DNA from: Rhodoblastus sp963828185
GTDB taxonomy: Bacteria > Pseudomonadota > Alphaproteobacteria > Rhizobiales > Beijerinckiaceae
Direction: 5' to 3'
Length of the DNA: 64,000 nucleotides
Assembly: GCA_963828185.1 (NCBI GenBank)
Contig: CAWHDV010000010.1
Location: forward strand, 9,075 to 73,074
The notes below the pieces were generated by a model. The model did no database searches. It was not told the origin of the DNA and saw nothing but the letters and a program-made list of their open reading frames with translations. The stretch's first letter is position 1. Each line of letters starts with the position of its first letter. The position numbers were made by a program, and so were the translations under genes. Of this stretch, positions 8,271 through 17,418 are shown in pieces.

Positions 8271-10658
8271 TTATTGATCCAGGAACATGCGCCGTGCGGA
8301 TTGCCCGATGGTATGCGGACCGGTCTTGCTGTCGCGAGCCAACTGGAACATTTTGCGGCGGTATTCTTCGGTCACTTCGCGCGCGTCATTGGAAGAGTGG
8401 ATGATATGCGGCGTGATCATGATCAGCAGTTCCGACTTCTGAATCTGGTCGCTCTTTTGCTTGAACGCATTGCCCACCACCGGAATATCGCCCAGGATCG
8501 GCATTTGCGTAGCGGCCTTGGTGCGCTGATCCTGGATCAAGCCGCCGAGCATCAGGGATTCGCCATCGCCAACCATGACTTGCGTTTTCACCTGGCGCTG
8601 CTGAATGGTCGGGTTGGTGGCGTTGGCCGGCGTGTCCGCAGACACGTTGGAGACTTCCTGCTCCAGTTCCAGCATCACAGTGCCGTTCTCGCTGATGTGC
8701 GGCGTGATCGAGAGGATCACGCCCGTTGCGAGATATTGGGTGCCGTTGAAATAGGCGCCATTGCTGTTGATCGTCGAGGCCGAGAAAGTCGTGATCGGCA
8801 CCTGGTCGCCCACCTGCAGCGTCGCCTGTCGATTGTCGAGCACGGTGAGCGAAGGCGTCGAAAGGATATTCACTTTGGTGATGGTGTTCAGCGCATTGAT
8901 CGTCGCCATCGCGTTGCTGGTTTGCAGGGCGTAGGAGAAACCCGGAAAAGCGCTGCCTACCGCGGCGCCGAGAACGTTACTGCCCGTGCTTCCGTTGTTG
9001 GGAGCGGGCGTGACGCCGGCGAGGTCGGAGAGACCGATGGCGCTCTTGCCGCTCTGGAAGAACCAGCGCACGCCGAAATTCAACTGGTCGTTGAGCGTAA
9101 CCTCGGCGATGGTCGCCTCAATGAACACTTGATCGGGCTGTACGTCGAGCGCCTGCACGACGCGCAGCAAGCGCTTGTAGTCGTCGGGCGTCGCCATAAT
9201 CACCAGCGCGTTCTTGGCGTCGTCGACAGAGATCTTGAAACGGCTTTCATCGCCCAGCGCGTTTGTCTCGGCGCTCTTGGCGGCCTGGGCGCCCACGCCA
9301 AAGGCGCCGCTGGAGCTGAGACCGCCATTGCCGCCGCTCGCGCCGCCCAAGCCAGCCGGGGCGCCGCCCGTTGGCGCGCCCAAGCCGCCGGACCCGAGCA
9401 CGCCAGCGCCGATTCCGACCGAACTACTCGGCCCCGCGGCGCTATTCAATGTGCCGATTGGTGATGCGGCGGAAGATGAAGCATCGGAGGACATGGACGC
9501 CTGGCCGAATCGCGGCGCGACATTGCTACCCGCGCCGCCTGCGGCGCCGCCAAACATCGACGTCAGGACCTTCTGCAACTCCTTGGCCGGACGGTTTTGC
9601 ACGCGATAGCTGTAAAACTGCTTTTCGTTGCCTTGCGCGCGGGCGTCGAGGCGGCGGATCCAGGCGCGCGCCCGCTCGAGATATCGCGGCTGTGGCGAAA
9701 TCGCCAAAATGGCGGAAAGGCGCTTGTTGCCGATGAAGCGGATCATGCCGCTCATCGGACCTTCCTTCTCGGCGCCGAAGACACTGCGCAGGTCTGCGGC
9801 CATCGCATCGGGATCGGAGCTTGTCACCGGCACCAGGGCGAAGGACATCCCGCGCATTGTGTCGATGTCGAAGGCGGCGATGGCTTCTTTGAGAATCGCA
9901 ATATCCTGCGGCGAGCCCGACAAGGTCAAGGTATGGCGCGCATTGTCGGCGCTCACGACTCCGCCGTGTGGCGAGATCGGATCCAGCAGGTTCTTCATCT
10001 CCGCAGGAGAGACGTAGCGCAATTGCACGACTTCGGCGCCGCCGCCAACGCGCGTTTCGTTCACGCCGCGCTCGTTGACGACGATATCGCCGCCGGCCGT
10101 CGACGCCTGTTCCACCGGAACGATCTTGTACGCGCCGCCAGATTGCACCAACGCCGCGCCGGATGTCCGCAGCGCTTGCTGAAACAGTTCGACCGCGGCG
10201 GCCTTTGTCATTGGCCGCGGCGTATAGACCGTCACCAGGCCTCCGAGTTTGGGGTCAACGATATAATTGACGCCCATAATGTCGCCGAGCACGATCTTCG
10301 CAGCCTGAGGTATCGGCAAATTGACGAGATTAAGTGTGACCCCGTCTTCGGGCGTCTTGGGTTCGGTGTTTCCCTGCCCCGAGCCACGGGCCTGCCCGAC
10401 GAAGCGGCCGGTTCCTTCGATCACTTCAGCGCGACCGCCGCGTCCGGTCGAGAGCGAGGCCAGGACGCCATTCCTGTCTTTTTGCAACGACCCGGGCTGA
10501 GGCGGCATGGTTACCGCCTGCCATTCAGCGACTGAAGGTCCGCGCACAGGATCGCAGCCGCCGCTCAGAGCACAGCACGCAACGACAGCCAGCCATTTAA
10601 CGATGCGAGGATTCAATGCCACCACTCTAACGAACACTGGGCGAAACCTGATGACCAA
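8271..10658 (-). CDS. gspD: Type II secretion outer-membrane secretin GspD
   Basis: This forms the outer-membrane secretin channel. The 795-residue product has an N-terminal hydrophobic segment with Cys residues that could be a lipobox, the N0-N3 ring domains (VNLPIPQAAKIVLGDIMGVNY onward), a Gly/Ser-rich linker within N3 near residues 395-460, and a typical C-terminal secretin domain (VPITTFSAST, VGDGESLMLGGLIQD, MPILGDIPVVGNAF). The most upstream start is TTG at 10658; GTG codons at residues 8, 11 and 12 are alternatives. It converges on gspG, leaving 46 bases between stop codons. Confidence 0.94.
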   Translation of the reverse strand: MVIRFRPVFVRVVALNPRIVKWLAVVACCALSGGCDPVRGPSVAEWQAVTMPPQPGSLQKDRNGVLASLSTGRGGRAEVIEGTGRFVGQARGSGQGNTEPKTPEDGVTLNLVNLPIPQAAKIVLGDIMGVNYIVDPKLGGLVTVYTPRPMTKAAAVELFQQALRTSGAALVQSGGAYKIVPVEQASTAGGDIVVNERGVNETRVGGGAEVVQLRYVSPAEMKNLLDPISPHGGVVSADNARHTLTLSGSPQDIAILKEAIAAFDIDTMRGMSFALVPVTSSDPDAMAADLRSVFGAEKEGPMSGMIRFIGNKRLSAILAISPQPRYLERARAWIRRLDARAQGNEKQFYSYRVQNRPAKELQKVLTSMFGGAAGGAGSNVAPRFGQASMSSDASSSAASPIGTLNSAAGPSSSVGIGAGVLGSGGLGAPTGGAPAGLGGASGGNGGLSSSGAFGVGAQAAKSAETNALGDESRFKISVDDAKNALVIMATPDDYKRLLRVVQALDVQPDQVFIEATIAEVTLNDQLNFGVRWFFQSGKSAIGLSDLAGVTPAPNNGSTGSNVLGAAVGSAFPGFSYALQTSNAMATINALNTITKVNILSTPSLTVLDNRQATLQVGDQVPITTFSASTINSNGAYFNGTQYLATGVILSITPHISENGTVMLELEQEVSNVSADTPANATNPTIQQRQVKTQVMVGDGESLMLGGLIQDQRTKAATQMPILGDIPVVGNAFKQKSDQIQKSELLIMITPHIIHSSNDAREVTEEYRRKMFQLARDSKTGPHTIGQSARRMFLDQ

Positions 10659-10918
10659 TGAAGGAATAAGTCAAGACTGTTCAGCTTCTGGCGCACGATT
10701 GACCACCTCTATTTTTTGGCGTCTACGCCCCAATAAGCTGGTTGAAACAAAATAGTCGGCATTTTCAATATGTTGAAAGCTTACTACGGATTTGTGCGCT
10801 TGGTAACGCTCGGACACGCCGAGGACGGTCGACCCCATTTGGGTAAGCTTAAACTTGGCTTTTTTGAGCGCGAAACAACGCCCGAGATAGGAAATTTAGC
10901 AATTATATTCAATGCATT

Positions 10919-10930
10919 ATGTAATTACAT
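10919..10930. promoter_or_regulatory. Perfect palindrome ATGTAATTACAT
   Basis: A 12-base perfect palindrome made of the same TGTAATTA half-site that forms the long inverted repeat upstream of the heme-binding protein gene. It lies about 350 bases before the ferritin-like start, so it may serve that gene or the divergent gspD. The binding factor is unknown. Confidence 0.4.
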
Positions 10931-11121
10931 CCATTAAATCAAACTGCAAATATAAAATTATGCGCGTTAACACGTATTTGCTCCGCAACGCCAAGCTTGA
11001 TCATAAATCATGTTCACACAAGCTCAAGCACGTCAACCGGGCGTCGCCCATTCCTCACAAAGTTTTAACTTTTTTTGAAACTTGAACGCTGGACAACACG
11101 TAGTACGGCATAGTTAAAAAA

Positions 11122-11136
11122 ATTTACAATGTAAAT
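11122..11136. promoter_or_regulatory. Perfect palindrome ATTTACA-A-TGTAAAT
   Basis: A 15-base dyad with seven-base arms around one central base, about 140 bases upstream of the ferritin-like gene. It resembles a regulator-binding site. It shares TGTAA with the TGTAATTA sites nearby but is not identical to them. Confidence 0.4.
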
Positions 11137-11277
11137 GTGGCCATGACTGACACTCACGAAATTCGTCTTCGTGGATGCCCCTGCTTGCCCTGGATCCAGT
11201 TGCTGGGACCGTGGGCTGATCTAAGCTTAGCCTATAGCAAATAAGCCAAGATGTCGCAAGTGGAAGGGAGTCGCATT

Positions 11278-12267
11278 ATGGACAGTCAAATCAATGACAT
11301 GAACAGCGCGGCGAGCTCTGAGCAGCCGCAAGTCGCAACCGGCCGTCGGGATTTCATCCGCGGTCTCGGCCTTGGGGCGGCGGGCGCCACAGCTCTGGGG
11401 ATGGCGGGATCCGCCGCAACCAGAGCTTTTGCGCAGACCGCTGCCGCGCAGCCCGATATCGACGGCGCTATCCTGACATTCGCCTTGAACCTGGAATATC
11501 TCGAGGCCGAATTTTATCTCCGGGCAGCTTTCGGCACCGGGCTCAGCGCCCAAGATGTTGGCTCCAACCCGGGCGCAGTGACTGGAGGACGGAGGGTCGA
11601 TTTTGACAATCCAGTGATACAGGCCTACGCCAGTGAAATTGCGCAGGAGGAACAAAAACACGTTCAGTTCCTCCGCGCCGCCCTGATCGCCGCCACCGGC
11701 ACTGCGATTTCGCGCCCTCGGATCGACTTCCAGTCGAGCTTCCCAACGCTTGCCGCGGCCGCGGGTCTTGGCTGGGGGTTCGATCCATTCGCAAACAGCA
11801 GCAACTTCCTCCTTGCCGCCTATGTGTTCGAGGATGTCGGCGTCACCGCTTATCACGGCGCGGCGCCCCTGATCACCAACAAGGCCTATCTTGACAAGGC
11901 CGCCGGCATCCTTGCGGTCGAAGCCTATCATGCGGGCCTCATCCGCACGGTGCTTTTCGCCGCCGGTCAATCCAAGGCGACCGCACAGATCTCCAATCTG
12001 CGGGCGACCCTTGATGGGACCGCGGGCACGACCAACGTCGATGATTATGGCGTCGGCACGGTGGCTATGCCGTCAATCGTTGATTGCAGCAATGCGAACA
12101 ATGGCAGTACGATCCTTGGCGGCTTCCCCAGCAATTCGCCTCCCGGCAACAATGCGATCGCCTTTGATCGCACAACCCGTCAAGTCCTCAATATCGTCTA
12201 TGGCGCGCAGAATGCTTCGCACGGCCTGTTCTTCCCCGCAGGCCTCAATGGTCCCATCACTTCGTGA
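11278..12267 (+). CDS. Tat-exported ferritin-like domain protein
   Basis: A 329-residue protein with a twin-arginine signal (GRRDFIRGLGLGAAGATALG, cleavage near AFA-Q) and a Ferritin_2-type four-helix domain like the desiccation-related PCC13-62 family. Metal-ligand-like residues recur in LEYLEAEFYLRAAFG, EIAQEEQKHVQFLRAAL, FEDVGVTAYHGAA and VEAYHAGLIRTVL. The family is thought to bind a di-metal site outside the cytoplasm; the enzymatic role is unknown. The start at 11278 has AAGGGAG eight bases before it, better than the ATG at 11251. Folded Tat substrates are typical type II secretion cargo, and this gene sits between gspD and gspC. Confidence 0.85.
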   Translation: MDSQINDMNSAASSEQPQVATGRRDFIRGLGLGAAGATALGMAGSAATRAFAQTAAAQPDIDGAILTFALNLEYLEAEFYLRAAFGTGLSAQDVGSNPGAVTGGRRVDFDNPVIQAYASEIAQEEQKHVQFLRAALIAATGTAISRPRIDFQSSFPTLAAAAGLGWGFDPFANSSNFLLAAYVFEDVGVTAYHGAAPLITNKAYLDKAAGILAVEAYHAGLIRTVLFAAGQSKATAQISNLRATLDGTAGTTNVDDYGVGTVAMPSIVDCSNANNGSTILGGFPSNSPPGNNAIAFDRTTRQVLNIVYGAQNASHGLFFPAGLNGPITS

Positions 12268-12392
12268 TTTCTTTCGCAGAGTCGCAGACGGTAAAGCCGC
12301 GACCAATCCATGGTTGGCCGCGGCCGAACTCCGAAGCCTTTTCCCATCAAGCGTCCACGGCGATCGAAACGAAGCCCTCTTATTGACCCTGG

Positions 12393-12926
12393 CTACTTCT
12401 TCGCTCGATCTGGATAAAGCGTAAGCTTAACCAGTTTTGCTCCGCTTTGCATAACGACTGCCGTCCTTTGAATCTCTTTGACGGTCCAGCCGTCAATCTG
12501 ATCCCCGACATCGCACCATTTGCCCTTGGGCGCCGACGCTGATGTTACAAAAGCGCGGTGGCCGCCATGATACAAGGCCAGCGCCGAAACGGTGAAACCG
12601 GCGGAGGAAGCCACGGAGACCGGCGTGGCGGAATTCGTGTCGGCTTTTTGCAGCGCGATGAATGGTTTACGCGTCCTGGAAAAAATCGGGCGCGTCAACG
12701 TCTGCGTATCGACAGCGGCAGACTTTGGCGCGACGTTGATGCTTTGAGCCAAGCTTGGCGACCGCCACTCGGCGTGAACTTCCTTTTCTCCATCGTCGGA
12801 ATACAATAGGGCCGCGCCCAAAGCGACGGCGCCGGTGATGTCGAGCAATCCCAACGCCAACAATGCGGCTGCCGCCAACGGCGAAAGTCGCGATCGATGC
12901 AGGGTTGCAACGGATGGTTCGCTCAC
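12393..12926 (-). CDS. gspC: Type II secretion GspC-like inner-membrane/periplasmic protein
   Basis: A bitopic 177-residue protein: a cytoplasmic N-terminus, one transmembrane helix (LAAAALLALGLLDITGAVALGAALLY), then a periplasmic HR-like domain (LTRPIFSRTRKPF; VGDQIDGWTVKEI; SGAKLVKLTLYPD). GspC links the inner-membrane platform to the secretin. It has no PDZ domain, so it is a short form and could also be described as GspP/GspN-like. It starts with GTG one base after the gspM stop codon, in the order gspL-gspM-gspC. Confidence 0.75.
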   Translation of the reverse strand: MSEPSVATLHRSRLSPLAAAALLALGLLDITGAVALGAALLYSDDGEKEVHAEWRSPSLAQSINVAPKSAAVDTQTLTRPIFSRTRKPFIALQKADTNSATPVSVASSAGFTVSALALYHGGHRAFVTSASAPKGKWCDVGDQIDGWTVKEIQRTAVVMQSGAKLVKLTLYPDRAKK

Positions 12927-12927
12927 G

Positions 12928-13563
12928 TCAGGGTCGATCTTTCGTTAGCGCGCCGCCATAGACATCAATCTGCGCCTGGATCAATGGCTGTTCATCTTCG
13001 CTCGGCTTGCGCCAGGCTATTGTCGACTGGCTCATTGCCGCAGCCGTCGTGAAAAGGAGCGGCGGTCCGGTGTCGATCGCCCGCGTAAAGCTATGCATGG
13101 CCTCCGGCGTCCCGGAGACGTCGATGCGCGCGCCAATCAGTTGCGGTTCGTCGCCCGGGTGACGCGAAGTTGCGTCAAGCCCGGCCGCGCTCAGCGTCCT
13201 GAGCGGGAGCGCCTGGATGGAGAGGACGGCCACGCCGGCCGCTTGCGCCATCGCCAGCAATCGCGCCTGCAAAGCGGCGGTCGCGACGCCAATGGTAGTC
13301 CCTTCCAGGAGATCGCCGCGCGTGTTGCTTTCCTTGACCTGTCGGGCATAGTCGCGCACCGCGTTTTCTTGCGCCGCCACGGCCCGATAACGCGCGAGGG
13401 TCACGCGCCGCTCCGTGAGACTTTCGTCGCCATCGACAAAAAAATGGAACAAGGGCGCCGCCACGCCGAACAGCAGGCCGACAGCGAAGAAAAGATTGAC
13501 AGCCACGAAAGGCAAGCGGCGAAGCCAGATGTGATTGTCCGGCGAGGGCTTTTCCGGTTTCAT
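12928..13563 (-). CDS. gspM: Type II secretion assembly-platform protein GspM
   Basis: A 211-residue bitopic inner-membrane protein: cytoplasmic N-terminus, one helix (LPFVAVNLFFAVGLLFGVAAPL), a coiled-coil region, then a periplasmic ferredoxin-like domain of the GspM_II type (LLAMAQAAGVAVLSIQALPL; ISGTPEAMHSFTRAID-like segment). It stabilises GspL in the platform. The start at 13563 overlaps the gspL stop as ATGA, indicating translational coupling. Confidence 0.82.
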   Translation of the reverse strand: MKPEKPSPDNHIWLRRLPFVAVNLFFAVGLLFGVAAPLFHFFVDGDESLTERRVTLARYRAVAAQENAVRDYARQVKESNTRGDLLEGTTIGVATAALQARLLAMAQAAGVAVLSIQALPLRTLSAAGLDATSRHPGDEPQLIGARIDVSGTPEAMHSFTRAIDTGPPLLFTTAAAMSQSTIAWRKPSEDEQPLIQAQIDVYGGALTKDRP

Positions 13564-14705
13564 TGGCGACTCGTCCGGTTTTTCACAATTACACGCGTTT
13601 GCAATGAGAAGCGTTCGCGCTTTTCCTGCGCGTCGGGCGTGATCGCCGTTGTCAGAGTCGTGTCGAAGAACATTGGCGACTTGTCCAATAAAGCCGGCAG
13701 ATCCGCGGCGGCATCCGCTATTCCAGTAAGATCGACACGGCGTTCGCCAGGCTTTTGTTCGGAAAGTCTCCATTCGCGCAAATAGGCGGAATCGGGCAAA
13801 ATCCGCGCCGTTTCCTCAAGCAAATCGGCAAGCGACGGCGTGTCGTCGCGCTCGCGCCGCATGCCGGACAAGAGCGCGCTTTCAGCTGTCGCCTGCCTGG
13901 CGAGGGTGCGCACGACGCCAGCCTGCCGCGCCGCCGCCGCGATTTCCTCGTCGAGTTGCGCGCCTGTTTTGTGGACGCTCAAGGTTTTCAAAGTGGCGGC
14001 GGCGATGAAGAGGCAAACGCCGAGCACGCCCATCGCCATCAGCGTCTGACGGAACCAGGTTGAAGACTTCGCGCTGGGTTTTACGGCAATCTGCGGAAGT
14101 TCATTGTCTCCATCGCTCCCGGGCGTCGGCCGCACCATATCAAGGTCAGCGAGCGTGAGCCCGGCCTGCTCCAACGCGGATTGCGCCATGTCGCGGCGCA
14201 AAATCCATTGCGTCACACGCAATTTGCCGGGATGCTCAAGGCTCTTGCCGACCACGTGTCCAAAGAAAATATCATCGAGCTTGAACAGCGTCTTGCGCTC
14301 GATTTCGCTGGGCAGCAATTGCGCCAGCGCGGCGCGGGCGGCTGCGGGCGCCTCGAAGCTGCGGACGAAGAACTTTTCTCGCGGCAATTCCAGGATGAGT
14401 TTGGTCGCCTTGTTTGCTTTCGAATGCCGCATCAAAAGTTCGTGAGCAGAGGGCGCCGGATTGTTCATGCCGCCATCGCCACCGGCTGGCGTCGCCTCGT
14501 CGCCAAACATGCTGACGACGTCGCCGCCGGCCTGCGCCCTGATGATTAGTTTGCGCTCGCCGCGATTGAGGAGCCAGGAAATTGTCGTCGGCGGCAGTAG
14601 TGTCTGCGCCTCCGCAGAATACCAATACCAGAAAGCGCTCGCCAGACGAACGAACGATTCCGTTGACATCTCCTTGCGCCAGATCGAGTCGCCCAAGTGC
14701 GCCAT
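13560..14705 (-). CDS. gspL: Type II secretion GspL/PilN-like platform protein
   Basis: A 381-residue protein with an actin-like cytoplasmic half (IISRA-type strand KLIIRAQAGGDVVSMFG, LPREKFFVRSFEAPA, LPSEIERKTLFKLDD), one transmembrane helix (TLMAMGVLGVCLFIAAATL) and a periplasmic PilN-like ferredoxin domain (LLEETARILPDSAYLREWRL; GIADAAADLPALLDKSPMF). It couples the GspE ATPase to the inner-membrane platform. First gene of the minus-strand gspL-M-C unit. The start at 14705 has no strong ribosome site; an internal Met at codon 13 is too close to its AAGGAG. Confidence 0.85.
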   Translation of the reverse strand: MAHLGDSIWRKEMSTESFVRLASAFWYWYSAEAQTLLPPTTISWLLNRGERKLIIRAQAGGDVVSMFGDEATPAGGDGGMNNPAPSAHELLMRHSKANKATKLILELPREKFFVRSFEAPAAARAALAQLLPSEIERKTLFKLDDIFFGHVVGKSLEHPGKLRVTQWILRRDMAQSALEQAGLTLADLDMVRPTPGSDGDNELPQIAVKPSAKSSTWFRQTLMAMGVLGVCLFIAAATLKTLSVHKTGAQLDEEIAAAARQAGVVRTLARQATAESALLSGMRRERDDTPSLADLLEETARILPDSAYLREWRLSEQKPGERRVDLTGIADAAADLPALLDKSPMFFDTTLTTAITPDAQEKRERFSLQTRVIVKNRTSRQ

Positions 14706-14900
14706 CCAACGTTTGCTCGAACTGCCGATATCAGTTCAAAGCGGCGCGCGAACGCCGCCAACGAGAGGCGCCCCGCCTCCTTGCAGCAATTGTCCCGCCT
14801 CGAAAAATCATAAGCCAGGAACTAAGGCGCGGCAACGGGCGCGAACGAAAGCGCGCCCCCGGCGCCCTTGGCGAAGGCAAGCAACGCGGACGCTCAATCT

Positions 14901-15494
14901 CTAACGGGCTGATCCCGTGGATTTTGTTTCAGCCGACCGCTTGGCGCGGGCGCCGATTTGGACTTGATCCGCGAAGGCGGCCGTGACCGACACAAGCCAT
15001 TTTGGCGGCGGCGCCGGCGCCGCGGGGGACGGCGCGGGCGGCGCGACAGCCAGATGCGAAATCGGTTGCGGCCGGAGCAGCCCCGACGGAAATTCGACGG
15101 CGATGATGGGCGTCGCGCGCCAGCCCTTCCTCGACTTGGACAGCTCGACGCCCAACATCGCCGGCACATAGAGGTCGAGCCGTTCGCGTTTGGGCGCAGC
15201 GCTTTGGGTTTCGCAGAGACGGAAGCGCATCCTGCAGTCGACTTTGTCCATCCCCTTGCCGACGATTCTGTTTAACTCGCTGGCGGCGTTGGCGAATGCG
15301 TTGGCGCATTCGCGCTTTTCGAACATGAAGGAAGCGACGCAGGCCTCAGGAGAGGCGAAAAACATCGGCCTCTCGGCGGCCGCAGTCCCGCTCGAGCTTG
15401 TCGCGAGGGCGCACAAGATCAATCCCCTGCGGACCAAGCAGACCGTACCCCGGCGTTCGCAGAATGCTGACAGGAGAGGCGTGGTCGAGAACAA
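14901..15494 (-). CDS. Putative exported Cys-containing protein, DUF1190-like
   Basis: A 197-residue product with an N-terminal hydrophobic segment (LILCALATSSSGTAAA) consistent with export. The central region (FASPEACVASFMFEKRECANAFANA) resembles the YgiB/DUF1190 pattern of a Cys-bearing segment. The C-terminal part is Pro/Ala-rich (APPAPSPAAPAPPPK). Function unknown. It is divergent from gspE, with about 160 bases between their starts, and upstream of gspL, so it may belong to the secretion locus as an accessory or cargo. Recognition is moderate. Confidence 0.6.
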   Translation of the reverse strand: MFSTTPLLSAFCERRGTVCLVRRGLILCALATSSSGTAAAERPMFFASPEACVASFMFEKRECANAFANAASELNRIVGKGMDKVDCRMRFRLCETQSAAPKRERLDLYVPAMLGVELSKSRKGWRATPIIAVEFPSGLLRPQPISHLAVAPPAPSPAAPAPPPKWLVSVTAAFADQVQIGARAKRSAETKSTGSAR

Positions 15495-15658
15495 TGACAG
15501 GGCGTAGCCACGCTATTTTCAATGACGGCCAACTATGACATAAATTAAGCGCGAACTCCAGTCGCAGTGGTTTCCCAGTGGGCGGCGACCGGCCCGACAA
15601 AGCGCGCCCGGCGGCGTGGCTTTTTTTGAGAGGCTTGGTCAGAGTGACGGAGCCCAAT

Positions 15659-17407
15659 ATGCCCGGTGACGTTTTACCCCTCGGCGGGAAAGTCCCGGCG
15701 CCGCGCCACGTCGATCCGCGCAGCAACGAATTTACCGAGAGTTTCGGGGACTTTCTTCTCTCGCGCCGCGCCGTCGACGGACTTTCATTGCAACGATCGC
15801 AACGCGCCGCGCGCCAGAGCGGCGAACGCTTCGATCATGTGCTGACAAAGCTCGGCCTCATTCCAGAAGCGGCGCTCTGCGATCATCTCGCGCAATTTTT
15901 GGACATAACGACCGTCGACGATCAAGATTTGCCGATAGAGCCGGTGCTTCCGGAATTGATCGCGGAAAGATACATTCGCGCCAATGGGCTCATCCCGTTA
16001 TCGCTGGTTCGCAACGTTTTGACCGTCGCGCTTGTCGATCCGTTCAATTTGGAGGTGACTGACGCGCTGGCCTATTCGACCGGGTACGAAATCGCCTTGC
16101 GCCTGACTACCCCGGCCCGAATGGAAAAAGCTCTGCTCGCTGTCTATGGCGCGGCGCAGAGCCGCGGCAACATGGTCGAGAGCGACGGGCGCGGCGAGGC
16201 CGCCAGCGAATTCGATTTGCAACGACTGCGCGACATCGCCAATGAGGCGCCGGTAATCCGCCGCGTGAACCAGATCGTCGCCGAGGCCATCGAGTCGCGG
16301 GCGTCGGATATTCACATTGAGCCAACGCCGGACCAGGTCCTGATCCGCTATCGTATCGACGGCGTGTTGCGGAACGTCGAACAATTGCCGCCGGGGCTAA
16401 AGGCCGCCATTTCCTCGCGCATCAAAATCATGTCTCAACTCGATATTGCCGAGCGCCGCCTGCCACAGGACGGTCGCATCAAGCTCGCGGTGCGCGGCGT
16501 GGATATAGATTTTCGCGTCTCGACCATTCCGACCGCCCATGGCGAAAGCATCGTCATGCGCATTCTCGATCGCAGCCATGTCGCGCTCGATTTCGAGACA
16601 CTTGGCTTTGAGCCCGACACGCTCGCTCCGTTGCGCACCGTCATGAACCATCCCAATGGGATCATTCTCGTGACCGGCCCCACCGGCAGCGGCAAGACGA
16701 CGACGCTATATACCGCGCTGAAGGAACTGAACCAACCCGACGTGAAATTGTTTACGGTGGAAGACCCGATCGAATATCAGCTGTCCGGAGTTAATCAGGT
16801 GCAAGTGCAGCCCGCCATCGGGCTTGACTTTCCCAAGGCCCTCAGGGCGATTTTGCGCCAGGATCCGGACATCATCATGATCGGAGAAATCCGCGACGCC
16901 GAGACGGCGCGTATCGCCATTCAGTCCGCGCTCACGGGCCATCTCGTGTTTTCGACCCTGCACACCAATGGCGCCGCCGCCTCGATCACCCGTCTCATTG
17001 ACATGGGCGTGGAGAATTATCTGATCGCTTCGACCGTCAAAGCCGTCCTGGCGCAACGCCTTGTCCGCAGGCTGTGTCCGCACTGCGCCGCACCAAACGC
17101 GGCGACCGAGCAATGGCGCGCACGGCTTTCGGGTGAACGCTTCGCCGAAGGCCCGGATTTGCTGCGCGCGCCCGTCGGTTGCGCCAAATGTCGCCAGACC
17201 GGCTATTCCGGCAGGGCCACCATCGCCGAATTCCTGACCATGGATGACCGAATGCATCGACTGGTTTGCAACTCCGCAACCGACACGGCGCTCGACGTCG
17301 CGGCCCGCGAAGCCGGCATGATGTCGATGTATCAAAACGGCATGCGAAAGGCCTGGCGCGGCGAAACCAGCGTCGACGAAGTACTGCGGGTCACCCGCAT
17401 GGATTGA
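15659..17407 (+). CDS. gspE: Type II secretion ATPase GspE
   Basis: The cytoplasmic hexameric ATPase that drives pseudopilus assembly. Visible: an N-terminal GspE_N domain, Walker A (TGPTGSGKTTTLY), the Asp box (TVEDPIEYQL), Walker B (DIIMIGEIRD), a His box (TGHLVFSTLHTN), and a Cys4 zinc site (CPHC and CAKC with QTGYSGR). About 582 residues from the ATG at 15659, which has ACGGAG seven bases upstream; a longer frame opens at 15578. First gene of the plus-strand gspE-F-H-I-J unit. Confidence 0.95.
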   Translation: MPGDVLPLGGKVPAPRHVDPRSNEFTESFGDFLLSRRAVDGLSLQRSQRAARQSGERFDHVLTKLGLIPEAALCDHLAQFLDITTVDDQDLPIEPVLPELIAERYIRANGLIPLSLVRNVLTVALVDPFNLEVTDALAYSTGYEIALRLTTPARMEKALLAVYGAAQSRGNMVESDGRGEAASEFDLQRLRDIANEAPVIRRVNQIVAEAIESRASDIHIEPTPDQVLIRYRIDGVLRNVEQLPPGLKAAISSRIKIMSQLDIAERRLPQDGRIKLAVRGVDIDFRVSTIPTAHGESIVMRILDRSHVALDFETLGFEPDTLAPLRTVMNHPNGIILVTGPTGSGKTTTLYTALKELNQPDVKLFTVEDPIEYQLSGVNQVQVQPAIGLDFPKALRAILRQDPDIIMIGEIRDAETARIAIQSALTGHLVFSTLHTNGAAASITRLIDMGVENYLIASTVKAVLAQRLVRRLCPHCAAPNAATEQWRARLSGERFAEGPDLLRAPVGCAKCRQTGYSGRATIAEFLTMDDRMHRLVCNSATDTALDVAAREAGMMSMYQNGMRKAWRGETSVDEVLRVTRMD

Positions 17408-17418
17408 CGGGAAAGATC

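Larger units (their letters stand above)
10659..11277. other. AT-rich leader upstream of the ferritin-like gene
   Basis: A 619-base gap between divergent gspD and the ferritin-like gene. From about 10880 it becomes AT-rich and resembles the leader of the heme-binding protein: TAATTACATCCATTAAAT here against TAATTACACCATTCAAT there, both followed by GCAAA-ATA words. It holds two perfect palindromes, listed separately. No gene or structured RNA was recognised. Confidence 0.5.
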
